NCBI GenBank assembly: GCA_037043235.1
Contig: JAWRVZ010000135.1
Coordinates: 159,501-223,500, forward strand
DNA length: 64,000 nucleotides
Direction: 5' to 3'
DNA from: Rhodeus uyekii
Taxonomy: Eukaryota; Chordata; Actinopteri; Cypriniformes; Acheilognathidae
Under the pieces are notes generated by a model. It was given only the letters and a program-made list of their open reading frames with translations, was not told the origin of the DNA and did not search any database. This document shows positions 42,216 through 55,600 of this stretch, one piece after another. A program made the translations under genes and the position numbers. The number at the start of each line of letters is the position of its first letter. Within the stretch, counting starts at the first letter, position 1.

Positions 42216-45200
42216 GGGGGAGTCCGCTGCTGAGAAAAGCTATCATGCAGAAGCCATAGGGGTCTGTGAGTTCACTGCCTTGCAGATGATCCAGAGACCG
42301 TATTTGGTGTTTATTTCAATGTTTTTAGATGAAGTTTAGATTATGAATCACAGGACTGAGTGGAAAAGGGATGCAAATGTATTATTTAATAAAAAATGTA
42401 AGCATAAGGAATATTTAACAGCCCTGAAACACTTGAGGGCTGTTGTATAAAGCTATAAATTAAGCTACATAGGACTGTAAACCTTTCTATATCGTAGAGG
42501 AATTTAAAAAACAATATCAAGGGAAACGGATAGAGCTAAAAAAAAATCATGAATTTTGAACACAAATAGAGTGTTAAATCAGACTACAATTTGTGCTTGC
42601 TTGTGCAAAACTGGGTTTTTCGGGTGGTTGATCATGCATTTATCAACATTTAAAGTAGCTTTAAGATGTTTTGAGTGCAGGAGTGTCATTTCTATGGTGT
42701 TCTGAGCGGTCAGTAGTGCCCAAGTCAAAAGAAGCAGTAACACTTTTATTTAGTGTCTTTTTATTTAGTGATCTTGTTACATACGTTACATGTTAGAAAT
42801 AACAGTAATTTATGCATTATTGCATACAACTAACACTAACACTAAACCAAATCCTAACCCTAATTATACAGTATATCTTAGTAATTAATAATCCACAATG
42901 CAAAACAACTTACACTACCACTCAAAATATTAAAAAAATGTTTTAAAGTCTCTTGTTAAGTCCAAAATAATATTAAATAATACCCAAAAGTCCAAATATC
43001 TTATAGAAGAAAAGTCACATAGATTTGTAACGATATGAGTGGGGAGAATGAAACGTTTTAAATCATATAATTTTACACATCACCTGCAGAGGGAGAATAT
43101 AGACTGTGTTTCCAGTACTCAGGAAGAGAGAAGACGCCTCAAGGAAAAGGAATCATCTTATGACATTGTAACTGAACAATGAACAAGACTTTGCTGAATC
43201 AGGGCAGATGAGGCAGCAAACACAGCTCACCGCTGTTTACTCATAACACACCAGCCGTCAGTCTGTGCGACACTGAGTTTAATGCAGTTTCTCCATTGAT
43301 TTCATGGTAGTTTTCCATTCATACTGAGGCACGGCGTTCCGCCACATAAAGGGGAGCGCAAACGGCTGACATATGGCTGTGATTCTCTCATTTGGCTCAG
43401 GGGAGATTGGAAGAGGATGGGGACTAGGGTTTTATTGTGTGTACAGTTGTGTATGTGTATTTCAAACATCACTCCCAGACTAAACCCTCAGCATAGAAGA
43501 GTGAGAGTGTTTGTCGTTTCTGCAAGGATGAGACGCCACTGTGCGCTTTGACAGGAAGTGCAGGCAGTTGAGCTGTCAGTACAAGTTTCCTGTGTGTGCG
43601 CTGGCCCTTGGCTGCCCCTCATCCCATTGAAAGATGTGCCTCCTAAATGCACTTCTTAGCCAGGACACCCACACACACTTGAACCCAGCGAGACGAGAAA
43701 TGTCCTTTCCTCTCACCTGGCATTACGTTATCATTGTTGACTTGGCACAGATCTGACATTTGGACAGGCTCTTCATTTTGAGACCTTATTATGGTGAAAT
43801 TAATAAGGTGTGAGCCCTTGCCCATTAGCATGGAGAATGATAAGAGGTTTTCTTGACAGATCCAGACAACCGACAGTCAGATTCATTAAGTGACCTGAAT
43901 GAAATTTAGTTGATTATGCATCAGAGTCTTCATGAGTCTAGTTTCCCTCAAGAATCCCCATGGAACCGCTAACATCCATAATAAAGTGCAAAGATACAGA
44001 GAATTAACAGCTTCAGCGTTCAGTAATTAAAGCATCTTCATAATATTCTCCAGAGTGATGAATACCGTAAAAAAAATAATAATTTGATGATGATGGTGCG
44101 AGCAAAAACTAAGTTACATAATGGTAAAATGCCACTCTGAATTATAAGTTTGGCCATAACAGTTGTTCACGATCAACAATGAAAGGTTCCCTGTTGGAGC
44201 TGAGGCTTAGCAGTAATTCATTGAGCCTGGATAATTATATGAGGAAAGTAGTTTTGATCCTGCCTCAAACGCACTGCCTACTTAACAAAGATAAACATTT
44301 CAAACAAGCGAAATGGGTTGTCTACGTTGACACTTTGAACATGAACCAAACTGCACCGTTCCATACATCTGGAAGATATCACTATGCCAAACCTTGTTCA
44401 CTTTCTTCTCAAAACAGCTTTAAACAGTTCCTGGGTTTCTTCTTTCCAGTACAAACTTCATTATCTTGTCCAAGGGAGCCAGTAGCTCTTCATCTAACTT
44501 AATGTTCCCAATAATAGCACCTGTCAGCCCCATGGTCGCTTCATTAAAGGTCCACAAACATTCACGGCTACAGCCAAACTTTTCTCCTTTGAGCACTGCA
44601 CGGGGAAAATGCCTCTTTAAGTGGAAAATAATGCAACACGTTGTAAAAGCAAACACATTTGTAACCCTGCCACTTGTTAATGGCTGGAACTTCTGCCAAG
44701 CAACAAGTAAAATACCTTTCCTCATATGCATATGCACGTAGTTTGTCTATAAAACATCAGGTATGTTCTTTTCCCACACAAACCTGTCAAGAACTAATAT
44801 ATATATATATATATATATATAAAATGCATCTTTAGAATCATGTTTTAGTTATTAGTTGTTAATTATGACAATGTAGCACCCCATCTCATTAAATTATCTT
44901 TACTGCAATGCAGGACAAATATATAATTTCTATAACTGTAGTATGTAGATTAATACAGTAAGTAAAAAAATTATTACAATTCAAATCCAATGAGAATCAA
45001 CTTAGAGAATAATGGGGATTATGAAACACTCAGTTTTAAACTTTTTTCCTTAGGCCCAGAAAAAAAAGGTAAAGTTTTCCATTCTATTGCACAAACATAT
45101 GCCAGCAAAGCACTCTCGTTTGATGCGAGCTGAAACAGAGATATGAAGGACCTCACGGCAGGGGAGCAAGTCTCTTAAATTCTTTTGCAGTTGTCAATCA

Positions 45201-46800
45201 ACTGAAGTGAAGAGCGAGAAAGCAAGAAGAAGGGACAGAAAGATGCAGAGATGAAGAAAACCGGGGACAGAAACATGTGGGAAGAAAGTACATGAGTACT
45301 TTTCTTGTGACATTCAGGAGTTACGGGGAGCTATAGGGAGTTCTATAAAGGCTTCCTGCATTCTAGAGCACAAAAAGCGAAGGACACAATGTTCCTAGGC
45401 CATCCACAGTCTATTCACCGACTCTGATGCATTCTGCTCACAAAAATGACAAGAGTTTGAGACAAGAAAGGCCAAATTTGATTACCTGGTTCTACGCAGC
45501 TTCAAGAGTGATTTACACAAACTTACACAGTGGTTGTATGTCAATTATATATCAAATATATGCTTATATCTCAATTACAAAGTACACTGTGATGCAGATT
45601 TAAGTCGCGAGTCAATAGTCTCCACAACAACATTGACCATGCACTCTCCACCATTCAACCGATGACCACAGAAACCATAATAAACACAGCAAGATATTTA
45701 TTATTATGAACAACAATGTGGTCACGCTTACTCCCACTGTTGCAGAAAAGCGGAATCTCCTTTGGCCTGCCCCACTTTCAAAACATGTCTATTTCTTTTT
45801 CTAGAGAAATATTTGTCATCTAATTAGTAAGCATATTTCATTCTCCGGAATAGAATAATGAGAAATACATTAAAAAAATGAAAGTACATCCATGGTTAAA
45901 AACCTTTAAATAATTATGTTGTCTCATGGTGGAATGCAGCAGTGAGATTAAGCAACACGCAGTCAACACACAGTAACACTTTCTATGAAGCCTGCAGCCT
46001 ATATATATATTCATGATGCATTACATTACACAGTTTTATCTTGTCATAATTTAATTCTAACTTCAAGGTAATACACTATTATACTTATCTTTTACATTCA
46101 AAGAGTACAATGGATTTTAACACTTGATAACATATGGTATTGATCATGTGCTATAGCGCTTTTTACTCTTGACTTTAAAAGCCAAATAATTAATCTATAA
46201 GTATCTCATAACTGTCGTTTTAGGTGTATTTATAATGGATGAATACACCTAATGGATTATGAATGCATATAAAGTATTTGTACACACTTCATGGAAAATG
46301 TTACTCACTCCTTTGAATGACTGAGGAGATATCTAAATTGGTCATTTCATCTGACTAAACACTATTCCTCTTGATTTTGTGTGTATATGAAGAAATAGCA
46401 TCTTAGTACATCTAGCAACTCCTTCGTCTCTTAGCGACACAAAGCTATTCCTGTCTCTCTATAATTAGCAGTAGACCTGTAAGAGCCACCTTCACTAAAT
46501 AAATCATCCAGTTTAGAAAAGTAAATAGCAAACGTGTAATTAGCTTGCATCGTTACTGAGCACCAACTAGACTGCAATAAGCAACTGGTGTGTAGGAGGA
46601 TGGGCGTAGAGACATTAGCTGTGTTCAAATTATGAGTGAGCTGCCTACCTTGACAGTATTTAAGGCATCATGGGTACGCTCCTTACATGAAGGCTATATT
46701 CAAAGGCCAAAAAGTTGGACATAACATTATGTTGCCTGGTTTGGGCCAAATTATTTCAGCATTGCATGTACATTTCATGGGGAGAAAACATTTTGTGATT
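42216..46800 (-). other. upstream nav3 intron or flank, no recognised gene
   Basis: Contains an (AT)n run (44797-44822), a possible partial repeat near 42840-43070 and otherwise unrecognised AT-rich sequence. Confidence 0.5.
44797..44822. repeat. (AT)n microsatellite
   Basis: About 12 AT units. Confidence 0.9.
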
Positions 46801-46816
46801 TATATCATAATAACTT

Positions 46817-46862
46817 ACATAATATCAAGCAGTGCAATGTAATGCATTGCTTGATATTATGT
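46817..46862. repeat. hairpin 1: 20-bp inverted repeat
   Basis: Arms ACATAATATCAAGCA-GTGCA and its complement, one mismatch in about 20, with a loop of about six bases. Confidence 0.85.
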
Positions 46863-46868
46863 ATGCTT

Positions 46869-46915
46869 ATTCTCACTATCACTGCAGTGTTTTCAACATT
46901 GGTGATAGTGAGAAA
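46869..46915. repeat. hairpin 2: 15-bp inverted repeat
   Basis: Arms TTCTCACTATCAC and GTGATAGTGAGAA are perfect complements; CTGCAGTG and CATTG extend them imperfectly; the loop is about 10 bases. It starts 7 bp after hairpin 1. Confidence 0.85.
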
Positions 46916-46924
46916 TGTCTCTTA

Positions 46925-47330
46925 AACTCCACACTCATCATATTAGAATGATTGCTGAAGGATCAATTGCTTTCTTATGGTTCAACCAGTAGAGCACTAG
47001 TGTTAACAATGTCAAGGTCATGGGCTTGATCCCAGAGAAAGCAAGAACTGATTACAATGTAAATGTGTTTCTAGAATGCAATGTAAGCCACTTTGGATAA
47101 TAGCGTCTGCCAAATGCATGCATGTAAAAGTAAATATGGATTGTGTGGCACTGAATACAGGAGTAATGATCCTGAAAATCCAGCTTTGCCATCATAGGAA
47201 ATAATTTTTTTTCAAACAATTTCAAATGATAATAACATTTTACTGTATTTTAAACTAAATAAATACAGCTTTGCTGATCATATGAGACATTTAAAAAATA
47301 TAAGCAAAATCCTACCAGTTCTAAACTATT
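46925..47330 (+). repeat. interspersed cyprinid DNA repeat interrupted by a SINE
   Basis: The block begins near TTAGAATGATTGCTGAAGGA and resumes after the SINE with GCACTGAATACAGGAGTAAT and ATCCAGCTTTGCCATCATAG, the same family (opposite strand order) as at 6355. The SINE at 46971-47135 splits it. Confidence 0.55.
46971..47135 (+). mobile_element. tRNA-derived SINE, older copy
   Basis: Head with GGTTCAACCAGTAGAGCA (A box, decayed) and TCATGGGCTTGATCCCAG (B box, decayed); tail CACTTTGGATAATAGCGTCT and GCCAAATGCATGCATG. It is the same family as 32495-32642 but more diverged. It is inserted within a DNA repeat. Confidence 0.8.
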
Positions 47331-47389
47331 GGACAGTAGAGTATATTTTATAACATTAAGCATTGTTAAAAAACTGTCCACACTAATTA

Positions 47390-47640
47390 AACATTAGTTT
47401 TATGCTTAGGCCCAGGTTTAGATTAAGCCAGGCTTAGGCCTTAGTTCAGTTATGGCATTTAAGTAGCTTTTATAAAAGCGCCTTCAAAAAACATTACTGT
47501 TGAATCTTGAGATAAAACAATGTCACCGCCATATTTTAAGAAATATGTCAGTGCAACTTGCTTTAATTCAAAACAACTCAAACAAGCATTTTAGTCTGGG
47601 ACTAGGTTTAAACCTTGTCTGTGAAACCCAGCCATTAGAG
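47390..47640. mobile_element. probable MITE with CTTAGGCCCAGGTTTAGATT-type ends
   Basis: Left end TTTATGCTTAGGCCCAGGTT followed by TAGATTAAGCC; right end TTTTAGTCTGGGACTAGGTT followed by TAAACCTTGTCTGTGAAACC. I know this GACTAGGCTTAAxCCTTGTCTG motif from common cyprinid MITEs. Borders are approximate. Confidence 0.5.
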
Positions 47641-49417
47641 TATGGTATTAGTTTAGGAATATGCTTTTGTCACACTGAAAAGTGTCAAGATCCCCTTTGG
47701 TTTGATGTAACCCTAAATTAAAATTAAATTCAGATGTCACTTTTGAGTTAGATGTTAAATTTTGAGTCGTGCCTCCTTGTGCGTCACATGATTTTGTGTA
47801 GTAGAGCATTCAAATACAGCAAGTCACCTATAAGTCCCAGTACTGTTGCAAACTTAGAAAGGATTTGCCTATATAGTGAGCTCTCTAGAATTTAAGAAGA
47901 GACCTAGATCTTAATAACATTATCTGGCATCAAAAAGATGTCAGTAGGTTAATAGGCTTCTCTCTGTATTTAAAAAACAGTAATAAAAACTCTACAAGCT
48001 ATCCTTTGTTAATGTAGAATGACATGCTTTGATGTGAAAAGGGGGAGGAGGGAGCCCGGATGAGTCAGCACACTCGTGTTCCAGTATCAGTAGTCTGACT
48101 TTACATCCCATAAGTGGATATCAGTGAGAATGGATTGCATTTGGAAGAGCAGCGATTGCAGCATTGCAGCGAGTCAAGCTGCTTCCTGTGGGTAATTAGT
48201 CACGCTTCCTGGTAGTGTTCAATTAAGTCTGGCCTCATGCTCACCCGTGAGTGAAAGGTGAGTCAAAGCCTGGGGAGAAGCAGTGACACACACCAAAATA
48301 GAAGGACACTTAATGTTAGCATGAACCTTTGACCTTGGGTATGGTGAAATGTATGAAAAAGCACACTCTCTGTTTTTCATATATTAAATTATTTCTCTCT
48401 TCCACACACACACACACACTCTCTTGAAGTTAAGCCACTTGTAGAAACATGGAAAGGTTACTGTTCAGTTCTTTCATAAATTAAGCCTTCAAAAAGTCAA
48501 AGAACGCTGCCACTGAACTGAACTGAACTGAGCTACATTCCATCTGCTGTTAACCAATAATGTTTGGATATGAGGAATTATAGGTAATGTTGTTACCATG
48601 TGTATTTCTGCACCCCAAACCCTCTGATTTTCATATAACCATGATGCAAGAGGGATGCCACATGATAAGTGTCAAACCCAGAGCTCATCGTTGGTTTTGA
48701 CGTGGCTTTAAACTAACATTTAATACAGATGGGATTTTTATATGTACAAGGAATTTGCTGCATTCTGACATTCCCGTCATATTGACGTAACTTAAATTGG
48801 TTTTATAATCAATAATTATGTGGGCTGGTCAGTCGAACACTTGACGCAAAAACGTCCTCGTGTTCCATGGATACACAGAGAGTGGGATTATGGTTACTTT
48901 GAATTCAGGAGACACATTCTCCCTCTATGTAAATCAATCTGTGCAACCTTCACAAATGTGATTTAACTCACTGGCTTTCTCTAATGGCTTTTTGATTTGC
49001 ATCTTCACCCGGACTGCTTGGAGCCTGACTGTCTGCTTAGCACCCCAATCCCGCCAGGTCCCACTAGAGGGCACAATTTTTCCTCAATACTGAGGTATAT
49101 CTAGCGGAGGGAGAAAAAGCTTGGAATTTAAGCCTCACCAGAATTTATCAAACAGGAAACCAAAATATGCTGAGTCATTTTCATCCACTTATGAGTCATT
49201 GGAGAGTAAAACCAAATGCAAAGAATAATGACTACAATTTGAGACAGAAGCCTTGCTGTATAGCAGTGTTATATATCTCTGCGCTTCAAACCCTGGGAAC
49301 CAATAAAACACGCTTTCATCACATCAGAATGACACCTATCAGAGCCGTGGGGTATGTCATCAGTCTTACTGACAGTGGGAGGGGGGAGGTTGGATTTGCC
49401 CTGACCTGCACGTTCCA

Positions 49418-49450
49418 CACACACACACACACACACGCACACACATACAC
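49418..49450. repeat. (CA)n microsatellite
   Basis: About 15 CA units with one CG. Confidence 0.85.
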
Positions 49451-51028
49451 TTCGTAATAGAGCTGTTCAGTTTGTGGTTAAATGTCTGTGGTGGTAATTT
49501 AACCCAATTAAATTAAAATTAGAGTTTTGTGGCTTTAAGTCCATGTGCAACAGTTTTGAGACCATCCAGATGTTAGCGTACTTACTGACAAAATTAACTT
49601 TTATCACAATTAAATTGTACAATCTTTCTCTTTCAAAAAAGGGATGAAGATATTCATAAATTATTTGTACATTACAAATGGTCTCCAGAAAGAGAATAGC
49701 AATGTACCCTGTCCCAAACTTTAGTCCACACAGGAAAAACTGTGCTAGTTGAGTATTTTCATGTTGTCTTTAATATTACTTGAAAGTAGATTTGCTTGAC
49801 AACATAAATAACACACTGTCATAAATTAAACATTAATTAAATTGAATCCCTGCGTGCAGTTTCTACACAAGGACTACGTCTACCATGAAGCTGTCAGTTG
49901 ATTAAAACCATTTAAAAGTCTTGTTTTGAAACCACTGCATGGTTGCTAACAAGTTGCTATAAAAGAAGTTCACCAACCACAAAGATGTCAGTTTATATGC
50001 ATGATAAATCAGATTGTTGAACTATTGCAGTCCTTATGTATATGTATGTATTTATGTTACATATAGACTTTTTAAGTGAGCAATAGTTTCAAAAGGTGGC
50101 TTTTAAATGCTCTTAAAAACACCTGTTTCTACAAAGAAACACGCTTTTCTAAAAACATATTAGGCCTAAAAACTGAAGTCATGACTGAACAGCTAACGTT
50201 GTCATCCAGGACAACATTACTCTCCATACAAAGGACAAAAGCCAGAATGATTTTGTATGTGTGCTGACGGATCATATGAGTGTGCACTAAGGCACTAAAA
50301 TAGTGGCTAGTAGACATTGTGGCTAGTAGATGTAGTCGACTTTGTCATATCAATTTACTTTATGTAATTCATAATGATGGCATTTACGGTAAAGGCTTCT
50401 TTTCTGGATGTTTGAAACATCTGCCAATGAATGACTGTGTGTTACTCATGTCTAACATACCGTGATTCACCACTGGTAAGTGACAGCTACTGAAAAAGTT
50501 TTTTATGCGTTTCCTTTATTTTAGGTTTTTCCTTGGCTTTTAATCATTGCTGACTCATTCAGGCTCGACCGCTCTTCCCGCTATCTGAGTCATGTGACTA
50601 TCAGGGGATAGAGGTCTTGGGCCCTGCAGTTGTTCAGGATTTCCCTGGGATGCTTTTTTGAAAATGCCCTAAGAACTGCTTTACCAGCTTTCCTGCATGA
50701 AATATCCTCCTCCACTCAACTGAAAGCTTTTGCTCTAGTTGGCACACAGCTTAGCCTTCCACTCCTTCACTCAGCACAGCTATAATAACAATATCAGCCC
50801 AGGAAAAGAGACGGGAAACACACAAGCACATGAGTGCACACCTGTCAGGGGAACGGAAAGAGGGAAACCCAGTCTTATGATCACTTTAAGGATATTTATA
50901 AAGGCCAAACTAGCTGCTAGAGTGAAAAAGATTCAGTTGAAATTAATGCTCAAAACAAGTTCTATTGACATCTTCTGAATCATGCTATTGATTACCAATG
51001 AAAAACATAAACAAATATGAAATGTATT

Positions 51029-51053
51029 ATTATTAGTAGTAGTAGTAGTAGTA
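51029..51053. repeat. (TAG)n microsatellite
   Basis: ATT then TAG units, about eight in total. Confidence 0.85.
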
Positions 51054-51246
51054 TGTGTCATTAATGGATCATCAGCAGAACCAAAAGCATGTTCATCTTC
51101 TTAAAATCATTAACAGCATACACATTGTTTTTTAAATGATTAATATTCATGCAGTAATAACAATAGTAATAACAATAATGATAATATGTTTTTTATGTAC
51201 AATATAAAGTCTCATGCTAACTAACTTAATGTTCTAGTGGTAATGC

Positions 51247-51270
51247 CGTGTGTGTGTGTGTGTGTGCTTG
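51247..51270. repeat. (GT)n microsatellite
   Basis: About 10 GT units. Confidence 0.85.
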
Positions 51271-52621
51271 TGTTTACTCAATGTGTAATGCAGTGCAATG
51301 GCTTACCTCATAGACTTCCACTGCAATTGTCCTTTACTGTACAAACTGAGTGACGAGACCATTTTTTGTGTGTGTGGTAATCAATGGCATGTCACAGATT
51401 CTGTTATTTTAAGTTAAAGTTTTGCTAGCTTAGCTTGTCTGTGACTTTCCACATCACTTTTTCTTCCTGTCTCTATTGTCTCTGTGTCTTAGAAATACAA
51501 TTTGCCTCAAGACACTAAATGACAGAGCCACTACTTCAGACCTCTAATATGAAGTGGCTCACAGAGCAATGACTTGTGTGGTATCTAAAGTGAGGGCTGT
51601 CAGAATATGAAACCTGAGGGGCAAATCCCCCCAAAATCTCTCTTCTTTCCCCTCTTTCTGCAGTTAGCAGGTTGGGAACCTGAGATGGCAAGAGCGAGAC
51701 CCTTATCTGGCTGGAAAATCAAGAATCCCAAATCATATCAATATATTTTTAAAAGAACCCTGTCAACAGCTGTTTTTGTCTTCTTTTTGCAACATCCTAA
51801 AGGTCTATTAACTCCAAAATGAATTGCATTTCACACACTCTGGGTTACAATGACCACACCATTAGTGTAGGTAAAAGACCTCAGACAAACACCCACACAC
51901 TTTCTCATCCTAAAAGGGGTTAAAAGTGACGAAGAGTTAAAAGAAAGTAAAGAAAGTGTGGCTAGGGTTGTGTGATATAATGGCAGAATAAAGGCACGAT
52001 TCACTTTGTTTTGAACACGCACACACACTCACTCACTCATCTTGAGCCCTCCAGCGTTTGGATCTGAGGACACTATATCCGCTCGTACTCTCTGGCCTCT
52101 ATTTGCTGTCGGTCTAGACCCACAGCCAACTCTGCAGTCCAAGCAACAAAAAAAACTAAGATCTAAAATTACAACAGTAATGGCTTGTCAGTTCAGCTGG
52201 TCGGGTGTTGAGAACTTCTCAGTGGCCCTTTGAAGGCCTTTGCACTGACCTGAAACTCTCCTCTGGAGTTTAGCACTTTAACTCTAAGAATTGTGGGCAA
52301 CTACAGCTGAATGAAAAGCTTAAATAATATTCCAGCTTTCCTGACCATGTGACTGAAACTAAAGAAACACATTTTTCTAATAAGTCCTGTTGAGTACATG
52401 GAATACACAAGCATTTTGATTAACTATTAGTCATTTTTTTTGTTATGAGCTTGATTAATGATCTTTAACTTGATATATGTGTGAATGCTGAATACATTAA
52501 AGAGAGAGGAAAAGAAAATGACTGGATTTGAAAACTATATCATGTCATTTGGGTCCAAATATCTTTCAGGTCTGTCAGAATGTGTCATTCCCAGACCTGC
52601 ATTGGAATGTACAGACAATAT

Positions 52622-53140
52622 GAGTATGGATGAATGAATAAATGAATGAATGAACGAACCAATGAATCAACAAACCAATGAATGGATGAATGGACTAACA
52701 AACCAACTCATGAATGAATAAATGAACAAGAACAATGAACAAACTGAACGAATAAATGAGCAAAGGAAATTAAGAATGAACAGATGAATTGATGAATGAA
52801 CAAACCAACTCATGACTGAAAAAAACAAATGAATCAATGGCTAAGGAAATGCAAACAAATGGCTAAGGAATGTAAACAAACTGTTAAACAAAAATGAATA
52901 AACGAATGAATAATCAGACACAGATGCATGAATGAATCATCAAACAAGTTAATAAGCGAATGTAAATTAATGAATGAACTAAAAAATGACAAATAAATGA
53001 ATGTGCAAAAAAAACTAATGAATGAAGGATGAAGGAACAAAGTAATGAATGAGCAAAGAAATGAAATAAATTAGAGTACTAATGAACAAACTAGTGGATT
53101 AACAAAAGACAAATGAAATTAATAAATGAACAAAAAAATG
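52622..53140. repeat. long decayed AATG/AACA tetranucleotide repeat
   Basis: About 520 bp made almost wholly of AATGAATG, AACAAACC, AATGAATC and related four-base units with many substitutions. Short blocks are duplicated, for example AATGGCTAAGGAA at 52836 and 52859. It looks like an old expanded microsatellite. Confidence 0.8.
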
Positions 53141-54170
53141 CATTTATACAAAATTTCAGACAATTTCCCTCTGTCAGTGTATTGAGCTGCTTAGCATGTG
53201 TGTCTGATTTTAACTATGTGAAGCGTTTTTGTGCACAAGCCCACTTTACGCAGACACACACACACAAACACCTGTCTTTCAAGATGAGCACAGCATGTCT
53301 TGACGCTTTCGCAACTGCGACCCTGACCCGTATTTGAATGATGACGTGGGACAATGAAAGGAATGCTGAATGAAAGAATGACAGTGAGCGACCAAAAATG
53401 AGGCAGTGCAGCTCAACTGTCCTTAACCTCACCGCGCCAACACATTGCATCACCATGGAAACAAAAGCGCCTATAAAATTAATGTGAAAAAAATGACAGA
53501 CATGAAAGTCTACAGCTCAGTATTATGACTTTATTGTCTTCTCCAATTGAATGTCTCATCTTGAAAACAGGTGAGACTGCAGCCAGTTCAAGGCAATGAA
53601 GATATTGTGAAGTATGATATGCAAGCAACAAGAAAACAACTGGCACGTATCTTCACATTTACTGTTATTCAGCATATTTTCTTTGTAATTATTTGTGAAA
53701 TTTACAAGTAATCATTCCCTGGCCCTTAGAGTTTGGTTAGAACTACATGCTTATGTTGTAATGGCGATTTAGAAGTTAACTAAAATCAAGCTATCACACA
53801 TATTCTTTAAATCTTTTGGCAATACAATTTAAAGAGAGAGCATTGTAAAGTTTACTGTAAGTTCTCACTGTAACCCAGATCAAGTCAAAATATATATTTT
53901 TTGTGGTAATTATGCCTTGAAATAGCTTGAATTGTTCCAATATTTCTTTCATTCTGTTATCTACCGAACTCAAAACTTGATATGGTTTGTATGCAATAAA
54001 AATAAATGTCTTTATTCATTATATAGTGTGTTATTCATGGCACTATGCCAGCATGTGCACTCTCCCACCTAACATAATTTTTTTGGGGGAAAGAGCAATA
54101 GTAGGGAGGGGGTTTGTCTGGTAAGCTGATGAGAGAATCAGGTGCTGAGTCGTCTGGTGACATAATATGA

Positions 54171-54240
54171 TATAAAAGCCATCTCATCCCAGACAGCTTT
54201 CTCTCTCTCTCTCTCTCACCCCGATACTACTGGAAACGTG
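54171..54240 (+). promoter_or_regulatory. possible plus-strand TATA and pyrimidine-rich start region
   Basis: TATAAAAG (54171-54178) is followed about 25 bp later by GCTTTCTCTCTCTC, an initiator-like pyrimidine tract. It reads opposite to nav3. No coding sequence follows, so this could only serve a non-coding RNA; support is weak. Confidence 0.2.
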
Positions 54241-54743
54241 AGCCACTGCGGCAATCGATTTTCCAGCTAGCCCTGCATTTCTTTCTTCTTTCTTTCTTTG
54301 CAAAGAAAAAGAAGCAAAGCGTGTTTTTGATTTAGCATCTCAATATGTCAGCAGTAGGGCACAGGCAATAGAGGAAGAGAGCCTTTCCCTTTCTATTAAG
54401 TTCTCACATAGTGGCAGGCACAGACGCAGCAGTCGAACGGCCCGCACGGTTTTGTATGATTACTTTATTGCCGATTTGCTCCAGATGCACCAGTAAATAT
54501 CCTAGTGATATGGTGGCGCAGGCTAATAGCCTGTAAATGTCTGTTTGATATGAATGAATATGGAATGATGGAGCGATGCTGCAGTGCATCTTTTGTGGCA
54601 AGTCTGACTGCACGTCTATCCAATCTAAATAGCTGTGGAAAGTGACGGTCACTTGCAATTTAAAAAGTGGGCATCACTGAAGTCATCAAACAAAGGCTCT
54701 TGAGAAATACATCAATCAGCTCTGATAGAAGCCTAAGGACAAG

Positions 54744-54744
54744 T

Positions 54745-54786
<42 letters not shown>

Positions 54787-54800
54787 AAGAGACAGAGAAA
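54744..54800. repeat. (GT)n(GA)n compound microsatellite
   Basis: About 12 GT units followed by GA units. Confidence 0.9.
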
Positions 54801-55094
54801 GAGACAAAGAAATAGAAGAGGCAGGCATTTGTATGTAATGTCTGTGATTTGGCTAATGAATGACCATTAAATTTGACATCCTTTTACAGGAGATTTGTAA
54901 AATATTGCCTTTTCTAGGGGTTTTTGGATAAAAAAAAAAACACTGAAATAACAGCAACCGAAACTATTTGCTCGAAAAATTTGCACAGACAATTTGGATA
55001 CGCTACAAAAGGTAAACATGTCAGCAGTGTGGACAGTTAATTACACTAAAATTATAATAGAGCATCAATATGAACAATTTCTTTGGCTAAAATA

Positions 55095-55450
55095 CAGTAA
55101 TCCCTTGCCACTTCGCGGTTCAAGTTTGGCGGTCTCAAAAATATTTATCTAAAAATAAAAATTCAAAAATACCGCCATATAGGCAGCCATATTGCGGAAA
55201 GTTGTTTTATCGTGATGCAGTTTCCACAGTTTCCCAGGATGCCAGACGAAGAGAGAAACTCGCCAGTGAAGCTTTGTACACACCCACGGGCGCTCAGACA
55301 AGACACGTGATTGGTTCCCGGCACAAGGACGATGAATGAGAGCACGAGTGGATGTATCCCGTGAGCTGATTGGCTGATCCTACTTTGCGGATTTTCACCT
55401 ATCGCGGGAGGTTCCGGTCCACATTAACCGCGATAAACGAGGGATTACTG
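55095..55450 (+). mobile_element. Tigger-like MITE, copy A
   Basis: Ends CAGTAATCCCTTGCCACTTC on the left and the complement of CAGTAATCCCTCGTTTATCG on the right, with TA on each side (55093-55094 and 55451-55452). It is 356 bp with GCGG following both ends, as in Tigger/pogo-type elements. A 60-codon minus-strand frame has a counterpart in copy B. Confidence 0.85.
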
Positions 55451-55600
55451 TATCCTTAAGAACTTTATAAATGCTTTATCACCTCATTACAGCATTTATC
55501 TCTTTCCCCACCACTGACATGTTATCTCATCATTTACGAGAAAACACTTCCCTGCCATTGTTTTTATGGCTTTCCATGTATGGCTTTCATTTTCATAAAG

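Larger units (their letters stand above)
47641..52600 (-). other. upstream nav3 intron or flank, no recognised gene
   Basis: Only microsatellites were recognised: CA at 48403-48420 and 49418-49450, TAG at 51032-51053 and GT at 51247-51270. The 49559-49930 block has weak terminal similarity to a mobile repeat, but I could not support it. Confidence 0.5.

Noticed and set aside
49559..49935. Possible mobile element between TTTTGAGACC and TTTTGAAACC
   Set aside because: The ends are direct-looking rather than inverted, and no target duplication is visible.
52622..53140. CRISPR-like or minisatellite array
   Set aside because: No constant repeat with unique spacers; the units are four bases with random substitutions.
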